Positions 50,470 to 61,300 of a stretch of DNA of 64,000 bases are shown one piece after another. The position numbers and the translations under genes are program-made. Under the pieces are notes generated by a model. The model was not told the DNA's origin and made no database searches. It saw only the letters and a program-made list of their open reading frames with translations. The number at the start of each line of letters is the position of its first letter. Positions within the stretch are counted from its first letter, which is position 1. The DNA comes from Chitinophagaceae bacterium (GTDB lineage: Bacteria; Bacteroidota; Bacteroidia; Chitinophagales; Chitinophagaceae): contig JAIEMK010000007.1 in NCBI GenBank assembly GCA_019752295.1, positions 1 to 64,000 of the forward strand, read 5' to 3'.

Positions 50470-50706
50470 ATGTCAGACATCGCAACAAGAGTAAAGAAAA
50501 TCATAGTTGACAAGTTAGGCGTAGACGAAGCAGAGGTAACAAACGAAGCTTCTTTTACCAATGATCTGGGTGCCGATTCTTTGGATACCGTAGAGTTGAT
50601 TATGGAGTTCGAAAAAGAATTTAACATCTCTATTCCTGATGAGCAGGCTGAAACCATCACTACTGTTGGACAAGCTGTAGCTTACCTGGAAGAGCACGCC
50701 AAGTAA
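50470..50706 (+). CDS. acpP: acyl carrier protein
   Basis: 78 residues, the usual ACP size. The phosphopantetheine-bearing serine is S37 in [16 protein letters not shown]. Acidic helices on both sides are typical. It carries the growing acyl chain in type II fatty acid synthesis, together with the fabF product encoded next. A hairpin lies between the two genes. Confidence 0.95.
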   Translation: MSDIATRVKKIIVDKLGVDEAEVTNEASFTNDLGADSLDTVELIMEFEKEFNISIPDEQAETITTVGQAVAYLEEHAK

Positions 50707-50731
50707 GATCTCCCCTTCAATAGGAATAATT

Positions 50732-50771
50732 TAATCCGCTTTTCTTCGGCGAGGCCCGGAAAAGCGGATTA
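50732..50771 (+). terminator. intercistronic hairpin between acpP and fabF
   Basis: Perfect 13-bp arms (TAATCCGCTTTTC / GAAAAGCGGATTA) with a 14-nt loop, only 21 nt before fabF. No T-run follows. It may be a partial terminator or a processing hairpin that lets acpP be expressed more than fabF. Confidence 0.6.
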
Positions 50772-50792
50772 TCACTTCAAACAGGCTAGGAT

Positions 50793-52052
50793 ATGCAATT
50801 AAAAAGAGTAGTAGTTACCGGCATTGGAACCATCAATCCTTTGGGAAATAATTTAGAAGAGTATTGGTCTAATTTGTTGAACGGTGTTTCCGGAGCAGAT
50901 AGTATTACCTTATTTGATGCCAGCAAGTTTAAAACGCGTTTTGCTTGCGAAGTGAAAGGATTTGATCCTACCAATTTTATGGAAAGGAAAGAAGCCAGAA
51001 AGTTAGACCGATTTGCCCAGTTGGCATTAGTTGCCAGCGATATGGCAGTTGTAGATGCAGGCATTAGTAAAGAAAATGCAGAGATAGATCGGGATCGGGT
51101 AGGCGTAATTTTCGCAAGCGGCATTGGTGGGTTAACTACTTTTCAGGAAGAAGTAATCAACTTTGCAAAAGGCGATGGTACCCCCAGATTCAATCCATTC
51201 TTCATTCCGAAAATGATTCTGGATATTGCAGCAGGACAGATTTCGATGCGGCATAGTTTCCGCGGACCCAATTTTGCTGTTGTAAGTGCTTGCGCTTCCA
51301 GCACAAATGCCATCATCACAGCTTGCGACAATATTCGCCTAGGTAAGGCTGATATTATTATTAGCGGTGGTTCGGAAGCGGTAATTAGTGAAGCAGGAGT
51401 TGGAGGATTTAACGCCATGAAAGCCATGAGCGAACGCAACGATGACCCCAAAACGGCCAGTCGCCCATACGATAAAGACCGTGATGGTTTTGTGATGGGA
51501 GAAGCTGCAGGCGTTGTTGTTCTGGAAGAATACGAGCACGCTATTAAACGCGGAGCTAAAATATACTGCGAGATTGCAGGTGGCGGCGCAACTGCCGATG
51601 CCTATCATTTAACCGCTCCACATCCTGAAGGGTTGGGCGCAAAAAATGTAATGGCCGCAGCGTTGAAAGATGCAGAAATGCAAGCCGACGAAATCGACTA
51701 TATCAATACACATGGAACTTCCACTCCATTGGGTGATGGTGCAGAGGCAAAAGCAATTACTGAAGTTTTTGGTGAACACGCTTATAGCCTGAACATTAGT
51801 GCAACAAAATCAATGACCGGCCACTGCCTTGGTGCTGCCGGAGTAATTGAAGCCATCGCTTGTATCAAAGCCGTGATACACGACATTATTCCGCCTACTA
51901 TTAATCACTTTACAGACGATCCAACGCTGGATCCAAAACTGAATTTTACTTTTAACCAGCCGCAAAAAAGAATTGTACGCGCTGCCCTGAGTAATACTTT
52001 TGGATTTGGTGGCCACAATGCCTGTGTGATTGTAAAAAAATATGTAGCTTAG
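50793..52052 (+). CDS. fabF: beta-ketoacyl-ACP synthase II
   Basis: 419 residues. Catalytic residues: C167 in VSACASSTNAI, H307 in NTHGTSTPLGD, K339 and H344 in ATKSMTGHCLG. The length and the GFGGHNAC tail are those of KAS II (FabF) rather than KAS I. It extends acyl-ACP chains with malonyl-ACP in the cytoplasm. It precedes rnc by 4 nt, an arrangement (acpP-fabF-rnc) well known in bacteria. Confidence 0.93.
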   Translation: MQLKRVVVTGIGTINPLGNNLEEYWSNLLNGVSGADSITLFDASKFKTRFACEVKGFDPTNFMERKEARKLDRFAQLALVASDMAVVDAGISKENAEIDRDRVGVIFASGIGGLTTFQEEVINFAKGDGTPRFNPFFIPKMILDIAAGQISMRHSFRGPNFAVVSACASSTNAIITACDNIRLGKADIIISGGSEAVISEAGVGGFNAMKAMSERNDDPKTASRPYDKDRDGFVMGEAAGVVVLEEYEHAIKRGAKIYCEIAGGGATADAYHLTAPHPEGLGAKNVMAAALKDAEMQADEIDYINTHGTSTPLGDGAEAKAITEVFGEHAYSLNISATKSMTGHCLGAAGVIEAIACIKAVIHDIIPPTINHFTDDPTLDPKLNFTFNQPQKRIVRAALSNTFGFGGHNACVIVKKYVA

Positions 52053-52056
52053 GTTC

Positions 52057-52764
52057 GTGCAATTCTTCAAGAAATTATTAAAAAAGTCGGGCGAAACTTC
52101 TTTTGAAAATCAACTAATCAATGTATTGGGTATTAAACCCGGTAAAGAGTTGTTGTATCGTACAGCTTTGAGTCACCGCTCAGTAAAAGAAACCGCCGAC
52201 GAAAATAATGAGCGACTCGAATATCTGGGCGATGCAGTATTGAGCGCCATTGTGGCTGATTACCTTTTTAAGCGCTATCCGTACAAGGGCGAAGGCTTTT
52301 TGACAGAGATGCGCAGCAAGATGGTAAATAGGCAGCAACTCAATGATATTGCCCTTAAAATGGGTCTCAAGAAATTAACCTTCTATAACAAATTTGATAA
52401 CTCATTAAAGGGAAGTCAGATTTTCGGTAATACCCTGGAAGCCTTGGTGGGTGCTGTTTATCTGGATAAGGGATATGCTAAAACTTCAGACTGGGTATTA
52501 AAACAGATTGTTATTCCGCATATGTTTGTTGACGATCTGGAACTGATCGATATCAATTTAAAAAACAAACTGATTGGGTGGGCCAACAAAAACGGAAAGA
52601 CGCTTGCATTTGAACTGGCTCAGGAAAAAATGGAGGGTAGCCGGCGTTTGTTTACCATCAATGCCGTTCTGGATGGAGAAATGCTCGCTCAGGGAAAGGG
52701 TTATAATAAAAAAGATGCCAGTCAGGTAGCCGCACAATTGGCTGTTGAAAAACTCGGCCTATAA
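52057..52764 (+). CDS. rnc: ribonuclease III
   Basis: 235 residues starting at GTG 52057. The RNase III signature NERLEYLGDAVL holds acidic catalytic residues; a second acidic site is in GNTLEALVGAVYLDKGY. The C-terminal dsRNA-binding domain spans about residues 165-235 (NLKNKLIGWANKNGK... GKGYNKKDASQVAAQLAVEKLG). It processes rRNA and mRNA. Its stop overlaps the start of a tiny membrane ORF. Confidence 0.9.
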   Translation: MQFFKKLLKKSGETSFENQLINVLGIKPGKELLYRTALSHRSVKETADENNERLEYLGDAVLSAIVADYLFKRYPYKGEGFLTEMRSKMVNRQQLNDIALKMGLKKLTFYNKFDNSLKGSQIFGNTLEALVGAVYLDKGYAKTSDWVLKQIVIPHMFVDDLELIDINLKNKLIGWANKNGKTLAFELAQEKMEGSRRLFTINAVLDGEMLAQGKGYNKKDASQVAAQLAVEKLGL

Positions 52765-52868
52765 TGGATCAGGATCAATTTAATTTTCAGTTGAAAAAGA
52801 AATTGATACTTTTTGCAAGTCTGTTTGCAGTAGGTATGATTGCTATATTTTTCTTTACCTGTAATTAG
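52764..52868 (+). CDS. 34-residue single-pass membrane protein
   Basis: ATG overlaps the rnc stop (TAATG). The product starts with a polar MDQDQFNFQLKKK and continues with one hydrophobic helix (LILFASLFAVGMIAIFFF), ending TCN. The overlap and the clear lysine-then-helix layout support translation. Function unknown. Confidence 0.5.
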   Translation: MDQDQFNFQLKKKLILFASLFAVGMIAIFFFTCN

Positions 52869-52879
52869 TTAAAAACGCA

Positions 52880-53287
52880 TCAACTAATAACTATCTCCTG
52901 ACACAATTCAATCAAAACACCGTTGGTAGATTTGGGATGTAAAAAACAAACCAACTTATTATCTGCCCCCTTCTTTGGTGTTTCCTGTAATAAAATAAAG
53001 CCTTCATTTTTCAGACGCTGCATTTCGGCTACAATATCTTCTACGGCAAATGCCAGATGATGAACCCCTTCGCCTTTTTTTTCGATGAACTTTTCAATGA
53101 CCCCTCCCGAATCAGTATTGGCCACGAGTTCAATCTTAGTTTCCCCTTTTTGGAAAAAAGCAGTACTAACCTGCTCGCTTTCAACCCATTCGGTTTTGTA
53201 GCAAGAACTATTTAAAAGGGCTTCAAATAAAGGGATGGATACATCCAGATTTTTGACTGCTATGCCAATATGCTCCAGTTTTACCAT
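52880..53287 (-). CDS. mce: methylmalonyl-CoA epimerase
   Basis: 135 residues of the glyoxalase/VOC fold. Motifs: KLEHIGIAVKNLDVSIPLFE, VHHLAFAVEDIVAEM and NGVLIELCQE. The metal ligands H/E of the fold are at H6, H-containing VHHLAF and E near the end. It converts (S)- to (R)-methylmalonyl-CoA. Single gene, facing rnc and the small ORF. Confidence 0.85.
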   Translation of the reverse strand: MVKLEHIGIAVKNLDVSIPLFEALLNSSCYKTEWVESEQVSTAFFQKGETKIELVANTDSGGVIEKFIEKKGEGVHHLAFAVEDIVAEMQRLKNEGFILLQETPKKGADNKLVCFLHPKSTNGVLIELCQEIVIS

Positions 53288-53376
53288 ATCAGATATATTA
53301 GAATGTTAGCTTTACGAAAAGAGGAAAATCATGACAGGCAGGCTTTCCACCTCCAAATTTATAGAACCTATTGCAG

Positions 53377-53384
53377 TACTTTTG
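53377..53384 (+). promoter_or_regulatory. -7 promoter box TACTTTTG before iscS
   Basis: Exact match to TAnnTTTG, 30 nt before the iscS ATG. No clear -33 box is seen. Confidence 0.55.
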
Positions 53385-53414
53385 CGTTAACAGTTAGATT
53401 AAACAAATTAGATT

Positions 53415-54632
53415 ATGTTGAAGTTACCAATATACCTTGATAACAATGCCACTACTCAGATGGATCCACGTGTTCTGGAAACCATGTTACCTTACTTTAT
53501 GGAACATTTTGGAAATGCGGCAAGCCGTAATCACCCCTTTGGATGGGAAGCAGAAGAAGCGGTGGATTATGCACGTGAGCAGGTTGCAAAATTAGTAGGA
53601 GCAGATCCGAAAGAAATTATTTTTACTTCAGGTGCAACTGAAGCCGATAACTTGGCTATTAAAGGAGTGTTCGAAATGTATGCTACTAAGGGAAATCATA
53701 TTATTACCTGCACCACCGAACACAAAGCGGTTTTAGATACCTGTAAACATCTTGAGCGTTTAGGTGCTGAAGTAACTTATTTGGAAGTTGCTGCAAATGG
53801 TTTGATTGATCCAAAAGAATTGGAAGCTGCTATCAAGCCCAATACCATTTTGATCGCCATCATGTATGCGAATAATGAAATTGGCGTGATACAACCAGTT
53901 AAGGAAATCAGTGCCATTGCAAGAAAACATGGCGTTTTATTTTTCTCTGATGCAGTACAGGCAGTTGGAAAAGTTCCCGTTGATGTTAACAAAGATGGTA
54001 TTGATGTGATGGCTTTTACTGCGCACAAAATGTACGGGCCAAAAGGTGTGGGCGCATTATATGTGCGTCGTAAAAATCCACGCGTAAAAGTAACTGCTCA
54101 AATGGACGGTGGCGGACACGAAAGGGGCATGCGTAGCGGTACTCTGAATGTGCCCGGTATTGTTGGCTTTGGTAAAGCTTGTGAATTGGCAAGATTAGAA
54201 ATGGCTGAAGACGCAGCGCGTATTAGCATTCTTCGCGATAAACTGGAAAAAGCATTGATGCAATTAGAAGAAACATACGTAAATGGAAGTCGCGAGCACC
54301 GTTTGCCTCATGTTACCAATATTTCATTTAAATATGTTGAAGGCGAAGGATTGTTGATGGGCTTTAATAAAAACATTGCCCTTTCATCAGGCTCTGCATG
54401 TACTTCTGCATCTTTGGAACCGAGCTATGTTTTAAAAGCACTTGGTCTTGGAGATGATTTGGCTCATAGCTCTCTGCGTTTTGGCTTAGGTCGCTTTACA
54501 ACAGAAGATCAAATCGATTATACAATCAAAGCAATCAGCGAAACTGTGTTGAAGTTGAGAGAAATGAGTCCTTTATGGGAAATGTTTAAAGAAGGTGTTG
54601 ATATAGATAAAATTGAATGGGCTCATCACTAA
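53415..54632 (+). CDS. iscS: cysteine desulfurase
   Basis: 405 residues, PLP-dependent class V. The PLP lysine is K205 in [11 protein letters not shown]; the persulphide-forming cysteine is C329 in [22 protein letters not shown] at the start and the full length are typical of IscS. It supplies sulphur for Fe-S assembly. Followed 50 nt later by iscU, then iscA. Confidence 0.93.
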   Translation: MLKLPIYLDNNATTQMDPRVLETMLPYFMEHFGNAASRNHPFGWEAEEAVDYAREQVAKLVGADPKEIIFTSGATEADNLAIKGVFEMYATKGNHIITCTTEHKAVLDTCKHLERLGAEVTYLEVAANGLIDPKELEAAIKPNTILIAIMYANNEIGVIQPVKEISAIARKHGVLFFSDAVQAVGKVPVDVNKDGIDVMAFTAHKMYGPKGVGALYVRRKNPRVKVTAQMDGGGHERGMRSGTLNVPGIVGFGKACELARLEMAEDAARISILRDKLEKALMQLEETYVNGSREHRLPHVTNISFKYVEGEGLLMGFNKNIALSSGSACTSASLEPSYVLKALGLGDDLAHSSLRFGLGRFTTEDQIDYTIKAISETVLKLREMSPLWEMFKEGVDIDKIEWAHH

Positions 54633-54682
54633 GAAAGCATATTTAATTTAATTAAAAATCACCCACAAATAAAAATACAATC

Positions 54683-55099
54683 ATGGCATACTCAGAAAAA
54701 GTAATCGATCACTATAGCAATCCCAAGAACGTAGGTACTTTGGATAAGTCAAAAAAAAATGTAGGCACCGGATTGGTAGGAGCTCCGGAATGTGGCGATG
54801 TAATGCGCTTGCAAATCGAAGTTGATGATACTACGGGTGTCATCACCGATGCTAAATTTAAAACCTTTGGTTGCGGCTCGGCTATTGCTTCTTCGTCTCT
54901 GGCAACAGAATGGCTAAAAGGAAAAACGGTTGATCAGGCAGTGGCAATCGATAATATGGATCTGGTAGAAGAACTAAATCTTCCTCCGGTGAAAATACAC
55001 TGTTCCGTTTTAGCAGAAGACGCTATCAAAGCTGCTATCAATGACTACCGTGTTAAGAATGGTCTGGAGCAATTGGTATTTGAAGAAAAAATTCATTAA
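54683..55099 (+). CDS. iscU: Fe-S cluster scaffold protein
   Basis: 138 residues with the three scaffold cysteines in order: GAPECGDVM, TFGCGSAIASSS and KIHCSVLAEDA. The start SEKVIDHYSNPKNVGTLD is typical. It assembles the transient Fe-S cluster with sulphur from IscS. A hairpin follows before iscA. Confidence 0.93.
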   Translation: MAYSEKVIDHYSNPKNVGTLDKSKKNVGTGLVGAPECGDVMRLQIEVDDTTGVITDAKFKTFGCGSAIASSSLATEWLKGKTVDQAVAIDNMDLVEELNLPPVKIHCSVLAEDAIKAAINDYRVKNGLEQLVFEEKIH

Positions 55100-55116
55100 T
55101 ATTTCTAATGCTGTAA

Positions 55117-55141
55117 GCAACTTTTTTTTTAAAAAAGTTGC
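55117..55141 (+). terminator. hairpin between iscU and iscA
   Basis: Perfect 11-bp arms GCAACTTTTTT / AAAAAAGTTGC with a 3-nt loop. No T-run beyond the arm. It lies 19 nt before the iscA start and may be a processing or partial stop signal. Confidence 0.55.
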
Positions 55142-55159
55142 GCAGCGGATTTGTACTTT

Positions 55160-55516
55160 ATGGCAGCAGTAGCAACAGAAAATAGTATTTACGTAAGCGA
55201 GAAGGCAAAGAAAAAAGTGCGGCAACTGATGGAAGAAGCAGGCGTTTTGGAAGACAATTCTTATTTCTTAAGAGTAGGTGTTGTAGGTGGAGGATGCTCA
55301 GGACTTAGCTATAAGCTTGATTTTGACAATGAGATAAAGCCGATGGATCAGGTGTTTGAAGACAATGGCATTAAAGTGGTTACCGACCTGAAAAGCTTTC
55401 TTTATTTGGTAAATACCGAGTTGGATTTCTCCGACGGATTAAATGGGAAGGGTTTTTATTTTAATAATCCGAATGCGAGCAGAAGTTGCGGATGCGGAGA
55501 GAGCTTTGCGGTATAG
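55160..55516 (+). CDS. iscA: A-type Fe-S carrier (IscA/HesB family)
   Basis: 118 residues from ATG 55160 (a TTG at 55151 lies upstream). The three metal-binding cysteines are at VGGGCSGLSY and SRSCGCGES. The length and the LDF segments fit IscA/ErpA carriers. It moves Fe-S clusters from IscU to targets. HscBA and ferredoxin genes are not in the window. Confidence 0.9.
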   Translation: MAAVATENSIYVSEKAKKKVRQLMEEAGVLEDNSYFLRVGVVGGGCSGLSYKLDFDNEIKPMDQVFEDNGIKVVTDLKSFLYLVNTELDFSDGLNGKGFYFNNPNASRSCGCGESFAV

Positions 55517-55571
55517 TGCAGCACTATGTTTAAAATTAGTGATGATAGTGCTGAAATCTAAAAATATCTAT

Positions 55572-56762
55572 TTATAACAAAGAGGGATTTACTTGCACAT
55601 ACTTAATCGATTCACCTTTATTTTCTGTTGAGTATGAATAGGTGATGTGCAAAATGCCATCTGCCGTTTCAATCAGGCTGGGATAAGAAAAACTTCCCTT
55701 TCCGGGTAATACATTTTCTAAAACTGTTTTGTATTTCCATGTCTTCCCTTCATCTGTTGAGAAATACATGCTTAACCGATAACGACCGTCTTCTAAATCG
55801 TTTCCAATAAAAGCCCATTTACCATCTTTTAATACCAGTAATTCTACACTACTTCCTGGATTAGGGATAGCGGATTTAATTGCAACGGACCAGCTTTCAC
55901 CCATATCCTTTGATTCACTTATTTGAACCCTGGTTGGTGCATTACCATTGTCGCGTAAATAGGCTGTAATACTACCATCTTTCTTTCTAACCAATGCGGG
56001 TTGTATACCTCCTCGGCTAATGATAGGTAAACTTGGGCGCCAACTATCGCCATCATCTTCTGAAATTGCTAGCATAGAAAAATTGTATCCATCAGAATAA
56101 AGTGGCAGGAGTATTTTTTCGTTTTCTAACTGCAAAGGCTTAATGCGTGTCATCCAACCAATACTCCTTTTACGTAAATCTTTACTTGCTTCTATAATCA
56201 TCTCGTCATAAGAAGGAGCAAATTCCGACCATGCCATTTCTGCCTTGGGAAGTAACTTGAAATTCTTTTCTGTTTCTGTTGCAAATTTGTCGCCCGGTTT
56301 TAGCAAAATATTATCCTGCCAATTCCAGATGGGTGCACCAGCGTTCAGGTAATCGGTTGACGTACGAAAACGTAAGATGGAATACTCCCAGCGATTTGCT
56401 TCAACTGCTACCCATACTAAAAAAAGTTTCCTCTTGCCATTTAAAAATAAAACAGGATTGCAATCGGGTATGTTTTTTGTATCGGCCATCAAAAAAGGGA
56501 TGGACCATTGAGATGCTCCTTTTTTTAGACGAGCTCCCATAATCCTAACATCATCTGCGGTTCTCTCTCCACTGCCTTGAAACCACGTGGCTAAAAAGTC
56601 GCCATTGGGAAGACTTACAATACTACTACCGTGAACATGGTTACCCTGTTGCGGAAAGATTAAAGTCTCAGAAACGATTGGAGGCTTTTTTATTTCTGGT
56701 TGTGCCAACAGTACCGTAAAACCGAGCATTACCGGTAAGTAAACAAATAGCAGTTTATTCAT
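55572..56762 (-). CDS. secreted sialidase-like BNR protein
   Basis: 396 residues with a signal peptide (VMLGFTVLLAQP). Three Asp-box (BNR) repeats of the form S-x-D-x-G-x-x-W are visible: SEDDGDSW, SKDMGESW, STDEGKTW, giving a six-bladed propeller. A start of GNHVHGSSIVSLPNGDFLATWFQGSGE matches the predicted neuraminidase group common in polysaccharide loci. Active-site residues cannot be confirmed, so it may be a sialidase-related hydrolase of another sugar. Single gene, divergent from the FecR gene. Confidence 0.7.
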   Translation of the reverse strand: MNKLLFVYLPVMLGFTVLLAQPEIKKPPIVSETLIFPQQGNHVHGSSIVSLPNGDFLATWFQGSGERTADDVRIMGARLKKGASQWSIPFLMADTKNIPDCNPVLFLNGKRKLFLVWVAVEANRWEYSILRFRTSTDYLNAGAPIWNWQDNILLKPGDKFATETEKNFKLLPKAEMAWSEFAPSYDEMIIEASKDLRKRSIGWMTRIKPLQLENEKILLPLYSDGYNFSMLAISEDDGDSWRPSLPIISRGGIQPALVRKKDGSITAYLRDNGNAPTRVQISESKDMGESWSVAIKSAIPNPGSSVELLVLKDGKWAFIGNDLEDGRYRLSMYFSTDEGKTWKYKTVLENVLPGKGSFSYPSLIETADGILHITYSYSTENKGESIKYVQVNPSLL

Positions 56763-57069
56763 GGCGTTTTATTGTAAAAATGAAAGTAGACGAATTTATT
56801 TTCATTCTATACACAAAACGAATAATATTTCTTTGATGAAGTTTTATAAAACCCTTTGTTATTAAATATTTAAGCTTTATGGTAGTTCTGATAAGGTGTA
56901 TAAAATATATTTTACGGCCATGTACTCCGAGCGCTCGATTTATTTGTATTATATGAAAGGGTCATTGGTATTTAACTGATTTGTTCCTGTTTTTAGAACG
57001 TTTTTGAATCACTGTCTGCCGATAATGTTAAATGATTAGAAGCACAGGGTTCGGTTTTAATTGCATCTT
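56763..57069. other. AT-rich divergent intergenic region, no gene seen
   Basis: About 300 bp between the BNR gene and fecR. No ORF for an ECF sigma factor is present, although FecR-type genes usually follow one. A short CGAGCGCTCG palindrome lies at 56937. Promoter boxes were not clear. Confidence 0.5.
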
Positions 57070-58191
57070 ATGATTGATAGACTGACTTATATAGAATTGC
57101 TGGAAAAGTATCTTGACGGGCATATTAGTGCCGCGGAGAAAAATGAATTTTTTAAAATGAGTACTGATAATGGCATCAGACAGTTTTTGGAGGAAATGAT
57201 TGATGAAGATTGGAAGAGCAATCAATTAACAGGTAGCGACATACCTCCTCATGTTTCAGAAAAGATGTTGCTTACTATTTTGAACTCCGAGAAAAACACC
57301 GATTCTCTGTTTAGCTATTCACCGAAGAAAAATTTCGTGCACATTTTTTCAATGGCAGCTATTTTCTTACTGATAGTCTTGGGTGGAGCATTTTATTATT
57401 ATAGTATCAGGCAAAAAGATTTTGCGAGTCAATTAGAAGCATCAATTCCTCCAACCAATATTAAAAAAGTAAATACCAACTCGCTCCCTCTTGAAGTGGT
57501 ATTAGAGGATGGTAGTTCTGTTAAACTAACACGTAACTCTACGCTGAGTTACCCCAAACGATTTGCATCAGATAAAAGGGAGGTTTACCTTACCGGAGAG
57601 GCGCTTTTTGTTGTTGCAAAGAACCCGGAAAAGCCTTTTTTGGTTTACTACAATAATATTGTAACAAGGGTATTAGGAACTTCATTTATAATCAAGACGA
57701 ATAGTAATACTAAAGATCTGGAAGTATCTGTTATCACTGGTAAAGTACATGTTTTTGAAAATAAATTATTAGCATCAAATACCAGCTCTCGCGAGGAGTT
57801 GAAGAGTGTTATTTTGGTCCCCAATCAAAAAGCGATGTACAATATTAAACGGCACGATTTTGAAACTACACTGGCTGATTCAATTCGCTCTTTAGTTGGT
57901 TCGAAAGATATACCCAAAGTGAATACATCAGAGGCTTTTCCTAAGTCTTTTATTTACGAGAAATCAACAAGTTTAAAAGAAATATTTCATCAGTTAGAAA
58001 CTGTTTATGGTATCGAAATTGTTGTTGATAATGATAATATTTATAACTGCGTTTTTATCGGAGACGTTTCTAAGCTGGAAGTATTAAAAAAGCTAAATAC
58101 AATTTGTTTAACTGTAGGGGCTACTTATGAAGTAAAAGGTACGAAAATTCTTATTTCTGGGAAAGGGTGTAATAAACCAGATAGCAAATAA
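57070..58191 (+). CDS. FecR-family anti-sigma regulator
   Basis: 373 residues from ATG 57070 (a TTG at 57061 lies upstream). Layout: short cytoplasmic part (residues 1-90), one transmembrane helix (about 93-116, AIFLLIVLGGAFYYYSI), the FecR domain (ALFVVAKNPEKPFLVYY; LGTSFIIKTNS) and a C-terminal DUF4974 region (FIYEKSTSLKEIFHQLETVYGIEI). It normally relays a signal from a TonB receptor to an ECF sigma factor; the receptor follows at 58328 but no sigma gene is adjacent. The DUF4974 part is thought to interact with the receptor's STN domain. Confidence 0.85.
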   Translation: MIDRLTYIELLEKYLDGHISAAEKNEFFKMSTDNGIRQFLEEMIDEDWKSNQLTGSDIPPHVSEKMLLTILNSEKNTDSLFSYSPKKNFVHIFSMAAIFLLIVLGGAFYYYSIRQKDFASQLEASIPPTNIKKVNTNSLPLEVVLEDGSSVKLTRNSTLSYPKRFASDKREVYLTGEALFVVAKNPEKPFLVYYNNIVTRVLGTSFIIKTNSNTKDLEVSVITGKVHVFENKLLASNTSSREELKSVILVPNQKAMYNIKRHDFETTLADSIRSLVGSKDIPKVNTSEAFPKSFIYEKSTSLKEIFHQLETVYGIEIVVDNDNIYNCVFIGDVSKLEVLKKLNTICLTVGATYEVKGTKILISGKGCNKPDSK

Positions 58192-58327
58192 AAATAGTAA
58201 AACCAAGTAGAGGAACTTGATAAAAAAATAAACCGGTTCTGACTTGTCAGCACAAGTTTCAACGTTTGTCATAGATTTTACTGGTTTTGTAAAAATAAAT
58301 ATCAAAAAGACCAAAACACTTCGATTT

Positions 58328-61300
58328 ATGAAAAAAAAGCAACTACTAGTTGCTTCAACTATTACAGCCATGAAGTTAACGATTGCACAATTTCTGCTCT
58401 CCATTGTGTTTTCTTCTTGCCTTCTTGCGAATAGTAGTGAAGCGCAATCTGCTTTAGAAAAGCCGATTAGTTTAAAAATCACCAATGTTGAATTGTACAA
58501 AGTTTTTCAGATTATTGAGAAACAAGCTGATGTTAAGTTTAACTACAGTTTGAACTCAATAAGAGTAGATCGGCAGATTACTTATAAGGCTGTAAATAAA
58601 AAGTTGAAACTACTTTTAGACGAAATTCTGCTACCTTTTTCTATTGGATATAAAGAAGAAAACAGCCAGATTATATTATTTCCCATTAAGGCAACAACCG
58701 TTGTGGAAAGCCAGAAAAAAAATGACCCAATTGCAGATGCTATAACGGTTGATACCACTATTACGGGTGTTGTAACTGACGACGCAGGAAGGGTTTTAGA
58801 AGGAGTTTCAATAAAAGAAAATGAAACAGGTTCGGTAGCCGTTTCGAAGAGCAAAGGGTTTTATTCTATTTCTGTTCTTAACCTTCATTCTACATTGGTA
58901 TTTAGTTATATTGGATATTCAACCATTCAAGTAAAATTGAATGGCAGGAAAAATATAAATATTAGTTTAAAGCCTGAAACCACTTCGTTAAATGATGTGG
59001 TGGTAACGGCTTTAGGTATTTCAAGAAAAAGGCGTTCATTAGGATACGCAGTAGCAGAAATCAAGGGTGCGGATATTACCAATGGGGGTAGTTCAAATTT
59101 GGTTAAGTCTTTAGATGGCAGAATGAGTGGGGTTAATTTTACACAGGCAAGTACCGATCCCGCAGGCTCTGTTTTTATCACAATTCGGGGAGCAACAAGT
59201 TTAAGCCTTCCAAATTCTACTGCTAATAGTCAACCCCTCTATATTATTGACGGAATACCTCTTGGAACCGCTGATATTACGAATAGAAATGGGGTGGATT
59301 TTGGCAACCTGCTTTCACAATTGAACCCAGAAGATATTGAAAGTATTTCTGTGTTAAAAGGAGCAAGTGCTGGAGCTTTATATGGTTCGCAGGCAGGTAA
59401 TGGAGTAATTATGATTACAACTAAATCCGGTAAGGCAGCTAAGAGTGGTTTAGGCGTTTCGTTCAACACTTCAATGGTGATTGATAAACCTTACAATTTC
59501 TTTCAAACTCAAACGCAATATGGTGTAGGTATCAGAAGCTCTGTATATGTACCAGGAGGTGGATATGATTGGGGACCGAAGTTAGATGGCTCATTTAACG
59601 TAACTAGGTGGAATACGCTGACACAAGCAAATGAGTCTGTTCCTTTTCTCGCTGCCAATGAAAACCGCTTGCAAGAGTTTATGCAAAATGGGGCTACTAA
59701 TAATTACAATTTGAGCGTTACAGGTAATTCTGACAAGGGTTCATTCCGTTTCTCGGTTGGCAAAATGGCAAATATTGGTGTAATGCCAAATAATGCCACC
59801 GATAGGATGACTTTTAATTTGAATGCTAATTACAACATCACAAAAAAAGTGAAGATATCTGTAAGCAGTAACTATGTATCACAATTCTCTCCAAATAAAT
59901 CTTCTTCAAATAACGATGCTGTTGAACTCTTGACGTTTGCATTTTTGTCGCATTTTCAACCGGTAAAACAAATGCAAAATATTTGGTTAACTGGATATGA
60001 AGGTGTGAAACAGAATGCACCAGCATATAAATCAAATGGTGATCCATATGCTGATAATCCATACATGTTTACCAATGCTGAAATTAATACTTATCGTAAA
60101 GACAATTTTTTTGGTAAAGCAGAATTGGAGTGGAAATTATCTAACCCTCTCAAACTATTATTAAGGTCAGGTATGGATTATAACGGAGACAATTACGAAT
60201 ACAAATTGTCAAAGGGCTTCACAGACATTTCCAAAAAAGATGGTAGATATACCGTTCAAACACAAAGCTCGTTTTCTGTAAATTCAGATATTATGCTCGT
60301 TTGGAACAAAGAGTTTAAGAAAATATCTACTAGTGCCACAGCGGGTTATAACTATGTATATGGTAATTCTTATTACAATTACGCTAATGCTGATAAACTA
60401 GTTCGCGCCAATGATTTCAGTTTAGGGAATGCAGTTGCGGGAACATTAACCGCTAATAATTCATGGGGTATCGGTAAAACGCAGAGCGGTTATATAACCA
60501 CACAAGTGGGTTACGACAACCAAATTTATTTAGACCTTGCCGGTAGATATGACCAGAGTGGTATTTTAGAAGAAGACAAGAACCATCACTTTTATCCTTC
60601 TGCCTCATTGAGCTGGATACCAACAGAAACGTTTAAACTTCCTGCCATCATCAACCTATTTAAAGTAAGGGGCGGCATTGCACAAGTGGGTCATGGTATT
60701 GGTAAGCCAAGAAGTACTAATACTTTCAGCTTTAATCCAGTTGATTATGGTGCAGTAAAAATTGTGAACATCGGTGGACAATTGGTAGATCCGAATATTA
60801 AATCGGAAGTGACTAATTCATACGAAGCCGGATTTGATGTGATCTTGGCTGATAAACGTGTTTCAGCAGATTTCACTGTCTTCAAGAAAACACATGAAAA
60901 CCAGCAGGATTTTATTCCCACTTCTCCAGGTACAGGTTATAGCGGAATGCTAACAAATGTAGGAACTGTTGAGTCGAAAGGTGTTGAAATTGGTTTAACT
61001 GTTGTTCCAGTTAAAAATAAAAATTGGACTTGGGATATCTCAGCTTTTTATACTAAATCCGATGCCTATATCACACATTTATCAAAAACATATGTCCCTA
61101 ATGGGTATACCTTTTATGGCAATGGTCCCAACGTGAATCTAAGAATGGCAGAGGGTGATCGTATCGGTACGCTATGGGAAAACAATGTTTTTCAAAGAAT
61201 GCCGGCGACAAGCAAATATGCAGGGATGTTGATATTGGATAATACGGGTAACTGGGCTTATTCAACATTGGAAAAAGATCGTAAGTCAATTGGTAACTAT

